This document shows positions 40,201 through 51,300 of a stretch of 64,000 nucleotides of DNA, one piece after another. The notes beneath the pieces were generated by a model, which worked only from the letters and a program-made list of their open reading frames with translations, made no database searches and was not told the origin of the DNA. The position numbers and the translations under genes were made by a program. Every line of letters starts with the position of its first letter. The stretch's first letter is position 1. Source of the stretch: Dimorphilus gyrociliatus (taxonomy: Eukaryota > Annelida > Polychaeta > Dinophilidae). The DNA is taken from positions 3,045,501 to 3,109,500 of the forward strand of contig CAJFCJ010000001.1 of NCBI GenBank assembly GCA_904063045.1. The letters are read 5' to 3'.

Positions 40201-43200
40201 GGTCTTAACGTACCCATACTAGGCGTGACTATCCATCCAACAACTGGAGCTGTAATCCCAGTTGGTGGTGCCTTTATTGATCCTGTGACAAGATTACTAA
40301 CACCAATTGAAATTGGAGCAATGATGGAAGATCCTGATAATTCAGAATCCCCAGTTCCAATTTTGGGTATAACAATTGACCAAGAGACTGGTAAAGTCTT
40401 ACCTGTTGGTGGATCCCGAACCTCATCTAAGGGAATTGTACCCATTATTCCTTTCGATAATTGTATAGAAAACCTCAGCGGAAAAACAGTAAAAGTAAAC
40501 GGAGCTTATGTAAGAGGAGCTCATGTTAACCCATCTCATGGTGGCATGCAAAGTCTGTACGATTCCATCTCACTTTTCTGTGAAGCTAAACTTTCTCATG
40601 CAACTGGTTCACTTGTTGATGCTCTCCAGAAAGTATCTAATATCTCTACAGGTTCCACTTTAAATATTCGTCACGAAACATCTAATTTGAAAACAATCAG
40701 TGATGATCTTGAAAAGGGAAGGAAAACTATGAAAAATTCTCTTATACGTACTTGTCTCGATTATGAAAGACGATTGGAAAAGACTCATGCCTTGGCAACT
40801 ACTGGAGGTTGTCCAGGCATGTACGAACACTCCCAAACAGGTCAACTTCTCCCGATACTCGTTGGAACAAACATCAGAGATACAGGAACTGAAATGGATG
40901 TACCTATCCTTGGAATTAGACGAGAAAAAACAACTGGTAAACTGAAACCACTAGGCGGTACTCATGAAGATCCAGAGGGATCTGGCTTGGTGCCAATCCT
41001 TCTTGGACATCATGCAATAGATCCTATTAACGGAAAGCTATCAACAATATCAGGAGTTAGATTTGAAAATAAAACAAATACAGTTGTACCGGTAACAGTA
41101 TCAAGTTCGAATAGGAAGCATAGAAAACCACCTCTAGGAGCACTCTCCGCCTTAGAAGATGAAATAGTGGCAAGAAAGAGCTTCTGGAGAAGACAAAGAC
41201 AAAGGGAGCAAGAATTAACTGTTCAAGAACATAAACTACAAACCGAGATTATGTTCCATATACAAACCTTGAAAATCGACCAAATAGAAGGTGCACTGAA
41301 TGCATTTGAAGAAAAGGCACATGATCTTTCCGAAGCTTGGAAGAGAGAGCAGAGAAGAAGAGGAGATGCCCATGGTGAAATTTCAGCTATTGTTCCACCC
41401 AATATTGTTTCTGTTTTAACTCTTAACGATGAAGAAGAACAAAAATCAGAGGAAGAACATCACAATGCTCATAAAAAGTATACCGAAACAATTAAGAAGT
41501 TATGCAGCAAATTAAGAGCCGAACACAATAAACTTAAGACTAAACTATCAGAATTAGAAGGAGCAATGAATCCACAAGCTGAACAGACTGCTCACTCGCG
41601 ATTTGAACAGGCAGTTAGTAGATTACAAGGAGAATTGAAAATGCATTTATTGCAGAAAATGGAAAATTTAGACAAGAAACAATCATCTGAAGAATATTCA
41701 AGACAAAGAAGTGAAATTTTGATGAACGAAGCTAAAGCAATATTGAATGGAGATATTTTAGTCGCTGGTGAGTTTGATTGGAGTTCAGCTGGTATCTTCT
41801 CAGAAGGAGAGGGAGAAAACTCCAACGAACTACTGCCATTATTGAAACAACTATTACAAATGCTTCAAAGCGGACAACCATTCTACTTATCGTCAGATTT
41901 ACTTACAACTTTGCAAGGCGGCGATGTTACTATTTACCAAGGCAATAACTTACAGGTTAATGGACAATCCGGTCATGCTACTTCGTCCAGTTCATCTGCT
42001 GCTCAAGGAACAGTCGATGGTCCTGGTAGAAGCAACGTAGTACATGCTACTCATGTACAAAGAGCTGAACAGGTTACAGGAACAGTTGATGTAAGTGCTA
42101 ATACATCAGCTTTAGTCGGAACAAAAGACTTGGAAGAAGGCTCAGGAGAATCGAAAGCAAGACAAATGTTTACAAAACAATCTTACGAGGCTGCTAAATT
42201 AGAAAATGACCTCAAGAGTGACGAAATCAGAAGAATAAATGAAACTGTTCATGAATATGAGAATAAAAAGAAAGGAGCAATGACAGAAGTAGCAAGAGAT
42301 CTCCAAGATAAATTACTTAAGGCTAATAGTGAGAGTGATAGAGAAAGAATTGTAGCTGAATACGGAAGACAACTTCAGAAATTGACAGATGCTCTTGAAA
42401 AACAAAAGCAAAAACAATTAGAAAAATTAAGAAGAGAATTGATAGAAAAGAGGAAGGCTGAAAAGAAACACCTTCATAGAAAACACATCGGTATGTTATT
42501 TAATTTATTTTTTTATTTAATTATAGATGACCTAATTTAAAAAAAAAAAAACACAATACTTTCTATTCTAGGTGAAGCTCAAAACTTGGGTATTCCCTTG
42601 GAATTTGTACCTCAAATATCAATGCCTCCTCATGCTCAATTGGAAGCTGATATTCAACATCTAACATACGAACAACAGAAATATCTCGCGGAACAAGAGC
42701 ACGCCAATGCACAGAGCAACGAAATGACAGGTACTGAAGGATTAGGAGTTTCCAGTGCAGAAATAGACGCTTATGTCGCAACATTAGATCTAGATCCAAC
42801 TCAACAGGCTCAAATGGCAGAAACATTGAAAACGATGAACGAAAGAGCTCAGGAAAGAGGAACTAAATTGAAATCTTTACTCAAATCTAGAAAGGGAAGA
42901 AACAAGGAAAGACCAGTAGACGTTGATGGCTTATCGGACGATGACAAGAAAAATCTTCTCACAGCTACTTCAGCCCAAGTTGGTGCTGATAGAATTAATG
43001 AAGATAATGCTCTATTAAACGGATTGAGAGGAGCTCACTTAGAAGAACAAAGAAAGGCCGAAGAAGAAACTTTACGTAAAACAATGAAAGGTGTATCAGA
43101 AAGTGATATAAGAAAGATCTTGGAAGAATTAGATAGGCATAGAGTACAAGCTAAGGTTCTAGCTGATAGAAATCAAGTAAGCCAGAGAGATGCCCTCTTG

Positions 43201-46178
43201 GCAAGATTGGAAGCTAAGAGAAGGATAAAGGAAGAACTATTGAAAGAGGGATCTGTCTCTGAGGAATTAGACCATATCGTTAAGAAACAAGCTGAGAAAT
43301 ACGATCAAGAAACTGAAGAAATCGTTACTGATGTTGTCGGAAATCTTAAAAACGCCTATGATAGTAAAGATAGAAAAAATCTTCATCTCGAACAAGAACA
43401 ATTACAAGCTGAAATGGATGTCAAATATAGACAAAAAGTGAGGGAAATGGAGGAAAATCTAGAAGAAGAGGAAGCTAAAGAAGCGAGAGAAACTGAAAAC
43501 CAACTGGAAGATCAAAAGAGATTGGCAATAGACGCCAAAAAGAGTACCTTTGATAGGGAAATGTTGCTACACGGAAAGGGATTGAGCGACGAAGAATTCC
43601 AGAAAATGATGAAAAAACACGAAAAGGAATTAAATCGCTTGAAAAATCTATTTGACTGCGAAAAAGTTCGTCAGAGGAAAGCTTTGGAGAGGAAGATTGC
43701 TGAAAGAAAGAAGACAAGAGGTGAGAGGCTGAAAGAGGATTATAAACTATCTCTTAGCAAGGAACTTAGCGCCCAACAAACAGAAAGAGACAAAGCACAT
43801 AATGATGCTGCAAAGGCTATCGAAGAAAAACTTCTCAAGGAAAAACTAAAAGATAATGACGATGCCGAAAACCTCGTTTACACTGTACTAAGACAGAGAC
43901 ATATGAGAGATGCTGTTCATCTCGAGGAGAGACTAGCTAGAGAGAAAGAAGCAGCAATTGCCGAAGCTAAAGCTCTTGTTGCTCAGCGTAGAGCAGAAGA
44001 TCGTGAAAAGCTTGAAAATGCACATGAAAAGGAACTGACAGAACTTGTTGCAAATAACATTTCAATGTCTGGCGCCGAACTCCAGCAAAAGATTGATGAA
44101 TTGAACAAAAAGTACAAACAACAAATGAGAGAATACGATTCCTTAACCGACAAAATGGTATTAACAGCTGGAAGTGATGTTGAACCTCAAATTGAAATAG
44201 ACCAAACTAATGCTAGGTTGGCTCTAAAAGAAAAACACTTGAGAGAAATTGCCAATGCTATGAAAAAGATTGATTTGGAAGCAAATATCAGAGCAGAATA
44301 TGAAGCAGCTGCCAGAGAAGCTGAGGAAGAGGCAAAACGTTTCAGAGAAAGTACTTTTGTTAAATTACAAAAGGAATTAGAACAACAAAAAGCAGAAGCT
44401 AGAAGAAAGGATGAAGAAAAACGATTAGAGATTGAAAAACAGATGAAGGACATCGAAAGTCAATTGGCTCTTGAGTTACAGAAGGAAGCTGAAGAAATAA
44501 TGAAGAGAGAAGCTGAAAGAGAAGAAACTAGAAGGAGACAACTCGAAGAAAAAGCCATGCAAGAACGTCAAGCAATTATATCGGCTAATGTTAGTGAAGA
44601 TGAACGTAAAAAGCTACTTGAAGACCATGATAAGAATTTGGAAAGATTGAATTCCACTCTTCTAACAGAGAAGGAGAAGGTTGCTTCGGCTCTGAATGGT
44701 AAGTTACTGAAATTATAATCCTATATTTAATACAAAAATTAAAATTCATTTTTTCAATATTAGCCAAACTGGAAGCAAGAAGAAAGGCAAAAGAAGAACT
44801 TGAAAAGGCTAAAGTTGAAAAGAATGCCATATTAGGAGAGGAAAATCAAAATTATCAGAATCTACAAACTTCCCTGCAACGACAAACAGAAATCAACCAA
44901 CAGAAAGACGCAAAGGCTAAAACTGCAGGAACACAACAATCTATGCCAATACCAAAATCATCCGGTATGGAACAAGATTGGATGAACATGTTACTCGCTT
45001 CTCCTCTATTCCAACAAATTAGCGAATTAGAACAAATTCTTGACAAGAATTCTGGTAATGCTGCAAACTTTGTCCAAGGAGGTGATTATTCACAGGCCTA
45101 TATTGACGTTAAAGATGCCCAATGGACTTGTGGAGGAAAACTTAAAACAACTGATATTTCTAACATTTCTCCTGCTCATTTCGTTCTTTATCGTTTCGGA
45201 GTTTTCGTCGTTAAACTACTCAATCATACTATTCAGACACCTCAAGTTACACTCATGTTGGCGTCTAACCTACCAAAGAACAATTACGATCAGAACTGCT
45301 TCAGAAATTCATTCTTCTACGAAAGGGCTAATAACATCCTCTACGTAAGACAAGAACGTCTTGAGTCAGTAGGAGATTTTGTTCTCCTATTGGTGCATGC
45401 ACTGGCTCACATAAATTGCGATGAATTGAGCAGCGACAACAATCCTCTATTCTTGAGAACTTTCTACAGAGGTTTGAGAGTCGTTTGTCAAGATATGTTC
45501 TTCTCTCGATCGCGTACATCCGAAACTTCGCTAAGAATGATGACATCAACCGGACCAGGAGGAAGAGCAGCTTTGGAACACGCCTTTAAACTAACGAATA
45601 TCGCTCCATTGAAGGTTAACGTTACAGAAGAATTAATTGAACAGAGAATCATCGAGGGATCTAACTCAACCGACTTGGAGAAGGAAGCCGATATATTGAA
45701 GATGAAGATGTTAATTCAGTCTTCAAGCGGAGATTCTCAAACAAACATTATTGAAGCTAAAATGGCCTCCTTAAAGGGACAAGAACCACCGAAAGTCCTA
45801 TCTGGATCAGATTCGAAGAAGAGCGTCCAACAAATTAATTCTAGCGCAGAATTCCTTCAGAGTCAGATAACCGATCTACAAGGCAAAATTGATACAATTA
45901 ATGAACAGATGGCTGAGGTGAGAATTCTATACAATACGTGTTTAATGACAAACAATTAATGAATATTTATATTATTATTCTAGCAAATGTCGCAAGAAAT
46001 CCAATACAGAGAAGGCGTAAAAGTTGCTAAATCAGGCAGCGATAAAGACCAACTAAACGAAATAGAGAAACAATTGAATGAATGTATAGGCAGAAGAGAA
46101 GGAACTCAACAGCAATTGAAAATACTTGAAACCCAATTGCAAGAGAAATTTTCTCAGCTGAAAAAATTTGGAAAATGA
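13203..46178 (+). CDS. Giant single-pass membrane protein, 9,941 residues: GCC2/GCC3 cysteine-rich ectodomain and coiled-coil cytoplasmic tail
   Basis: Exon starts-ends: 13203-13272, 13370-13469, 14779-15245, 15294-15722, 15797-16334, 16389-16534, 16588-16849, 16912-17636, 17695-18604, 18668-18807, 18866-22058, 22124-22301, 22360-23818, 23879-24133, 24189-27473, 27534-27620, 27682-27798, 27861-28174, 28238-32563, 32617-32794, 32858-33954, 34013-34106, 34178-35123, 35196-35566, 35828-42490, 42572-44698, 44764-45917, 45984-46178. The sum is 29,826 nt, and all 27 introns are GT-AG and phase-consistent. Order of parts: signal peptide; residues about 30-7,270 of CPxGYYCPxGT/CxxCxxGxYC modules (GCC2/GCC3, Ephrin_rec_like) with many N-x-T sequons; RRKR and RRRR sites (7,449-7,461); a possible cupredoxin-like domain (about 7,478-7,565); membrane helix 7,598-7,621; coiled coil; DPxTG repeats; long coiled coil (about 8,670-9,550); globular C-terminal domain. 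Function unknown. The architecture suggests an extracellular filament or adhesion receptor anchored to an intracellular scaffold (inference). Confidence 0.9.
13470..14778 (+). other. Second intron of the giant gene, unusually long
   Basis: At 1.3 kb it is some twenty times longer than the gene's other introns. It starts with GTAAGT, followed by a GA-rich microsatellite (about 13474-13506). A palindromic GTATACTGTATAGC lies at about 13897. I see no coding exon inside; a regulatory role is possible but unproven. Confidence 0.7.
14779..37960 (+). repeat. Array of CxxGxYC cysteine-rich modules (coding)
   Basis: Throughout this stretch the protein is an unbroken series of short modules of the form CPxGTYxNxTGLxxxxxCxxC followed by xxGxYCxxxGLxxPxGxCxxG and YYCPxGSxxPxPCPxG. 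The cysteine spacing and the CPAGYYC core are those of the GCC2/GCC3 family, which is also found in SVEP1 and SCUBE proteins and in many protist surface proteins. The early part (15-17 kb) is richer in CPAGxxCP and less regular. From about 18.9 kb the longer composite pattern with conserved Asn-glycosylation sites dominates. No module carries EGF-type calcium-binding residues. Confidence 0.9.
21778..34980 (+). repeat. Six to seven tandem super-repeats of about 690 residues
   Basis: Two unusual landmark modules recur once per unit. Landmark A (YYQDxxGQWxCK...CDNxxxVV) occurs near 21778, 24021, 26141, 28436, 30475, 32554 and 34844. Landmark B (xxxNWxxCPxGTxSN...DRxNP) has its Trp codon at 22867, 25061, 27101, 29429, 31460 and 33655. 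After removing introns, the landmark-B spacings are 693, 680, 694, 677 and 693 codons. The landmarks keep their order in each unit, so these are duplicated blocks of a dozen or so modules rather than random module similarity. Confidence 0.85.
38485..38523 (+). other. Two furin-type dibasic sites in the giant protein
   Basis: RRKR followed by D (38485-38496) and RRRR followed by A (38512-38523) lie five residues apart, after the last Cys-rich modules and about 140 residues before the membrane helix. Both satisfy the R-x-K/R-R proprotein-convertase consensus. Cleavage here would separate the 7.4-thousand-residue ectodomain from the anchored part; whether the two stay associated is not visible. 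Confidence 0.6.
38570..38835 (+). other. Possible cupredoxin-like juxtamembrane domain
   Basis: Between the furin-type sites and the membrane helix lies a domain of about 85 residues with few cysteines: CLKYGERMLWTITKDHYPVY ... LFAYRFVDPGAYAFYLSSN ... KMYIRVM. The pattern of strands with YRFVDPGAYAFY is like the late strands of cupredoxin folds (F.f..pG.Y.fy...). There is no clear copper-ligand set, so copper binding is not predicted. The fold call is a guess from pattern. Confidence 0.35.
38932..39003 (+). other. Single transmembrane helix of the giant protein
   Basis: About 24 uninterrupted hydrophobic residues (WVVIVVLLALMIAAFI followed by ILIIALILF) bounded by Asp-Trp outside and Arg-Lys-Tyr inside. 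This is the only strong membrane helix between the signal peptide and the C terminus, giving a type I topology with a 2,320-residue tail. Confidence 0.9.
39880..41100 (+). repeat. Cytoplasmic DPxTG...PVGG repeat region (coding)
   Basis: A repeated motif of about 20 residues: VPILGVTIHPTTGAVIPVGG, FIDPVTRLLTPIEIG, VPILGITIDQETGKVLPVGG, and later IRREKTTGKLKPLGG and HAIDPINGKLSTISG. The D-P-x-T-G turn followed by a hydrophobic strand recalls plakin/plectin-type repeats, but the length and the PVGG end differ. I know of no firm family match. It lies between two coiled-coil blocks in the cytoplasmic tail. Confidence 0.7.
42150..44930 (+). other. Long cytoplasmic coiled coil of the giant protein
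   Basis: About 880 residues, very rich in Glu, Lys, Arg, Gln and Leu, with heptad-like spacing and almost no Pro or Gly (for example AEYEAAAREAEEEAKRFRES). One short break occurs around the exon 25/26 junction (42490/42572). Such a rod could exceed 100 nm if continuous and suggests dimerisation or a link to the cytoskeleton. Confidence 0.85.
44940..45780 (+). other. C-terminal globular domain with HALAH motif
   Basis: After the coiled coil, residues about 9,552-9,832 form a mixed, conserved-looking domain: a WMNMLLASPLF helix, DVKDAQWTCGGKL, ISPAHFVLYRFGVFVVKLL, and SVGDFVLLLVHALAHI followed by NCDELSSDNNPLF. The hydrophobic helix ending HALAH (45396-45410) is laid out like the HExxH helix of zinc metallopeptidases, with Ala in place of the catalytic Glu. 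If it is a zincin relative it should be inactive. A further short coiled coil follows to the end. Confidence 0.5.
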
Positions 46179-46761
46179 ACTTTGACCTTTCCCCGGAATT
46201 ATTAATTTAATCTTTGTGTGACTATCTTTCCCTTCCAAAACATAATCCTTGTCTTCCAAAACAGAAATCAAAAGAATTACGTTTTTATAACTCTTTTTAA
46301 ACATTTTCTAAAGTATGTTTATCTTGTATCTTTTGTCTATCTTATAGTTTTTTCCTCAATAGTTTCGGCAGGACCGAAGACAGTCCTATTTTTTATTTAA
46401 ATAAAAGTGTGATATCTATCATAAAACTGCATAAAAAACAGAGTTCAGACCTATATTTTTGATAGCAAGAAACATAGATTAACCTTGTCGCAGAAGTTTA
46501 TATTCTATATAGGCTTTAATCAATAATATATATAAGCCAAAAATGTGTTAAAAACAATATTTCTATTTGATACTGAATCATAATGAAACAATAGAAATCT
46601 AGATGGCAATACTGGTACCAAGAGAAATCTAAAAAAAAAGTCTTGGACGTAATTGAATATTGCTCAATTTCTTTTAAGAGGACTTGTATATACTGATTAC
46701 CAGTTTGCAACAATTCTAAGACGTTAGCGAAGGTTCTATTTAATTATTAAATTTAAAAAAG
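46179..46761. other. 3' UTR of the giant gene and spacer
   Basis: Contains a polyadenylation signal at about 46400. Nothing else is recognisable before the exonuclease start. Confidence 0.6.
46400..46405 (+). terminator. AATAAA polyadenylation signal of the giant gene
   Basis: Canonical AATAAA about 220 bp after the stop codon, in A/T-rich 3' UTR. Confidence 0.6.
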
Positions 46762-47832
46762 ATGAATAGAGAAGAGAAAGTTGAGCGAAATTTGGGTAAA
46801 AATAGAAAATTGCCCGATTGGATGGTAAAATCAATTGTAAATAGAATTTATATAAATTTCTTTTTCCCTTTTTATCATTCCCTTCTCAGTGTTTTAACGG
46901 TTTCATCATTTCAATATAAATATATAACAAAATCTTTCTTCCAACCCTTCACGCCTCTCCGACCTAACCGTTTCTCCTCAATAAAAGAATACGAGTGATA
47001 AAATTGTCTTATCGCCTATGAAGCTTCCTTGTTCGCCAGTTTACTCTTTTGACAGTAGCGATTGTTCGAATATTTGTGAACACTTGTTAGAAAGGACAGA
47101 AGCTTGTAAAAACAAAACAATTGCCGGATTTGATATAGAATGGGTTGTTAACTACAAACCAGGTCAACAATGTAAAGTTGCAACTATTCAGCTATGTTTT
47201 GAATTAGAAGATTCTAAAATAGACTGTTACGTCTTTCAAATTACTCCAATGCAGGGTATACTGTATATATTATATATATATATATATAATAGTATATGCA
47301 TCTTTGCAATCTGTTCTAATCTTAAATGCTATTTAAAACAGATCTTCCTATTCTGCTCTGGAAGCTCATAAAAAGTAATAATTTACAGTTAGTAGGCTTA
47401 GGTATTAACAAGTAAGCGTTATATATACTATATATATATATATTCATACTTGAATGATAAGAAAAAACACGATTTTTCAGTGATTTTATGAAACTATGTA
47501 GAGATTATGCAAAAGAATACTCAAGAGAATTTTCCCTAAAACTTATAGATTTAAGTGAATTTGCCAATCAGAAATTAAATTGCCATGAACGCTGGAGTCT
47601 GCAGAGTCTTTGCCTTAATTTATTTCAAAAGAACTTGGTTAAGGATGACAAAATTCGAATGAGCAATTGGTCTAATTGTCCTTTAACTAAACAGCAAATT
47701 GACTACGCAGCTCTTGATTCTTATGTTAGTATATAAATAATCATTGCCTAATATTTATTGTATTTTTTAACTATTTTGCTATTTTTTTAGGTTAGTTTAT
47801 TAATGTTTAAGAAACTGTATAACTTAAAATAG
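46762..47832 (+). CDS. WRN-type DEDDy 3'-5' exonuclease, stand-alone
   Basis: Five exons (46762-46836, 46988-47255, 47342-47411, 47481-47724, 47791-47832) give 232 residues with all phases consistent. The fold of the Werner-syndrome exonuclease domain is evident: AGFDIEW (Exo I, Asp and Glu), KVATIQLC, LVGLGINNDFMKLC (Exo II Asp), LIDLSEFANQKLNCHERWSL, the conserved SNWSNCPLTKQQ, and IDYAALDSY (Exo III, Tyr-xxx-Asp). All four DEDDy acidic residues and the Tyr are present, so it should be an active metal-dependent exonuclease of DNA repair or replication-fork processing. No helicase follows, as in Drosophila WRNexo. The stop is reached only through a small last exon (VSLLMFKKLYNLK). Reading through the fourth donor would end three residues after the Tyr codon. 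A polyadenylation signal lies at 47951. Confidence 0.9.
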
Positions 47833-48333
47833 AGGGTAAATAGAATGGAAAATTACAGATTCTTTTTATTGTGACGTGACGATACTGTACTGTACTGGTT
47901 TTATGAATTGTACTTTGTATAACTACCTTATCTGATTTCTCTCAATTATAAATAAACACAAAAGTCACATAGTACTAATAATAATAATAATAAAAAAGCC
48001 AGTAAAATTTTCATTAATTCATATTAATAACAAAATATTAAACAGATTTTTGATATTCCTGGCTTTTTATCATTGAAATTTAAATAATTTATTATTTTCT
48101 CCTTAAAAAACAAAGATGAAGAGAGAAGAAGTGGAAGAACAGTAGGTTTAATGATTATATGGATAGTGATAAAGAGGTAATGAATATTTATGATTCAATG
48201 GAAGAGTTTCAATAAGTTTATATACTTGTATATTATATATATATATATTCACTATATATTGAATGAATCAGATATCACCTTTTTCAAATTTGTATACATT
48301 TATATATATATATATATACAACTTTTGAGGATT
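47833..48333. other. 3' UTR and spacer
   Basis: Holds the exonuclease 3' UTR (AATAAA at 47951-47956), a short (AAT)n tract near 47979-47991 and two (TA)n runs at about 48232-48249 and 48301-48318. No gene seen. Confidence 0.6.
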
Positions 48334-51300
48334 ATGACTGAAATACATCCTGCTTCATCTCTTCCTAGGCAAGATGAAAAAGATATATCGGTAACTATAG
48401 TATATGTACAACATAAAGTGAGTGTTCTTCTAATATTCTTTTCATATTCAATATACTCTTTAGATTATTAGTGACCATGGAAGTGTAACGAAATCGGCAG
48501 AGAAGCCGGAACAAGACGAAGATAGTAGAGATAATTGGACAGGTAGATTTGATTTTCTACTGTCATGTTTAGGATATGCTGTTGGACTTGGCAACGTTTG
48601 GCGTTTTCCCTATAAATGTTATGAAAATGGTGGAGGTTCTGTGTGAAATATGAAATAGGTTTCAGATTGAATTTTATCAATACAATGATCATTTTTTAGG
48701 CGCTTTCTTTATTCCTTACTTGATAATGATGGTTTTTGTCGGTATGCCACTATTCTTTTTGGAACTCGGTTTGGGTCAATTTACTAGTAGTGGACCCACT
48801 ACGTGTTGGAAATATTGTCCCATTTTTGGGGGAATTGGATTAGGAATGGTAGCAGTATCAGCGATGATTGGAATTTACTATAATATGATAATAGCTTGGG
48901 CAGGCTACTATTTGGTTATGTCATTTACAAAAATACCAAATTTACCTTGGGATAACTGCGATAATTCCTGGAATAGTGACGGTATGTGAATATTTTACAA
49001 GATATTTTCAGAAATGACTACCAATACATTGATATAAAAGAATAATAAATACCGTTTCATAAATTGATGTTTATAGAATGTTTTGACCGAATAAATCCGT
49101 GTATAAACCTAACAAAGAATGATAACGGACGATGCGAAACGCTGAATGGAGTGAAAGTAGGTTTTTGGAATATTTCATTAGCCAAAAAAGCGGGAATTAA
49201 TTTGAAATTTGCAAGCGAAGAATATTATTAGTAAGGCTATATTGTATCTCGACCGTCTCTCTTTCTTTCGAATACTCAGATATCCTCCTTTCTTCTTTCT
49301 TTCTCTATTTTCGTTATCTATTTAAATACATTTCACGTTTGTTTTAGTGGGAATATCTTGGAAATGTCTTCAGGAATAGACTCTTTAGGAAAATTAAAAT
49401 GGCAATTAGTACTAAGTTTATTTCTTGCATGGGTTTTAGTATTTTTTTGTCTATGTAAGGGCGTTAAATCTTCTGGAAAAGTTGTATATGTCACAGCAAT
49501 AGCACCATATATTGTTTTAATAATACTTTTTGGCAAGGGAATGACTTTAGATGGTATGGGAAATGGCGTAAAATTCTATGTAACACCCAAATGGGAGAAA
49601 TTAAAAGAGGCTAAAGTTTGGTACGATGCTGCGAGTCAAATATTCTTTTCTCTGGCTACATGTTGGGGTGGTTTAATAACACTATCAAGTTATAATAAAT
49701 TTAAAAATAACGTATTATCCGATACGTTAGTTGTAACTATTGGAAATAGTTTAACAAGTATATTCGCAGGTTTCTAAATAGCTTTCTAGTTCTATATGTT
49801 TAACTATTAATATGAACATCTAGTTAACTGTAGTATCTTTTCTTTAGGGTTTGTTATATTTGCTTATCTCGGTCACATGGCTCATAGAATAGACAGGCCA
49901 GTTGACGAAGTTGTCGATGGAGGTTTGTATTATAAGACAAATCAGCTAAATACACGATATATATATATGTACGAATGCAGGAACTGGATTGGCTTTTATT
50001 GTTTATCCGTTTGCTGTAACCGAATTGCCAGGCTCTGTTTTTTGGGCCATTGCCTTTTTCTTTATGCTTATCCTTTTAGGATTAGATTCACAGGTATATC
50101 TGCCTATTTCTCCTATCATTTAACACTAATATTATTTTATATGGTTACTGTCAACCTAATGCCTATAAATTACTATTACGTAACACATCTGCATAATGAA
50201 TACACTTACGGGTGTAACATGTAGTATAGGATAGTATAGTTTACGTATAATATCTAATATTTTATAATTCCTATTAGTTTGCTCTGTTGGAGACAATAAC
50301 TACATCGATTCAAGATCAGCTTCCAAACTTCTTCAAAGGAAAGAAGAAAACATTTCTTATCATGTTTATATCGCTTTTGCTCTTCCTAGTTGGCCTATTT
50401 TTGTGTACTCAGGTAAAAATTGATTAGGAAAAAGGTTTGATTAGCGCAATAAAATAAAATAAAATATTCTCTTTGAAGGGAGGACCTTATATATTGGAAC
50501 TATTGAATACCTATGTAGGTGGGTGGTCAATTATTACTTTAGGTATTTGTGAAACATCATCTTTAATGTATATATACAAATGGAAAAAATTCTCGAACGA
50601 CTTACACGTCATGTTGGGGAAAAAACCTTGGATATGGTGGAGAATAATGTGGAGTTTTGTCACTCCTGCAATTATGTTGGTAAGTAATATATGAAAAAAA
50701 AGATTATTAGGATTTTTATACCATTTATAGCTTGTATAATATCGGCAGTTTGTTATGATTTTCTCGTTTATCGACTATTCTGGAGCTAAATTTGGCAGTT
50801 ATATTTATCCTAATTGGGCGAATGGTGTTGGTTGGTGCCTTACAGCTATAGTTGTTGTACTAGTGCCAGCTTACGCCATCTACTTTTTAGTAAGATTGGA
50901 TGAAAGGAATCTTTTAGAGGTAGATTAAAACAATGTTTACTGAAATTTAAAGTCACATGAATAGCTAATAACTAACCAATTAATTAATTAATTAATTAAT
51001 TAATTAATTACTATCTCCCAGCAGCTATTGTTTTGTTTTTTTTTAAAGTCTATTAATTGTTTACTACTCATTTCTCTAGAAATTGAAAGTGTCCATCAGA
51101 CCAACTAAAGACTGGGGTCCACGTTTGAACGAGAACAGACGTGCAGCAGGTTATGATCCCATCGAAGTAAATGATACAGTTTTATCGTCTCCCACAGAAG
51201 ATAATTATCAAGAAGCGGTAATTGACTATTTAATAATCTATCATTAAACACTTATAATATAGTTTAACTATGTTTATACTATAAGTATAAATATAACGAT

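Noticed and set aside
13203-46178. Reading the locus as several separate genes, because large open frames start with internal Met codons
   Set aside because: Only one signal peptide, one membrane helix and one stop at a natural 3' end exist, and every intermediate junction is a good in-frame intron. The internal Met codons are not preceded by promoters or UTR-like sequence.
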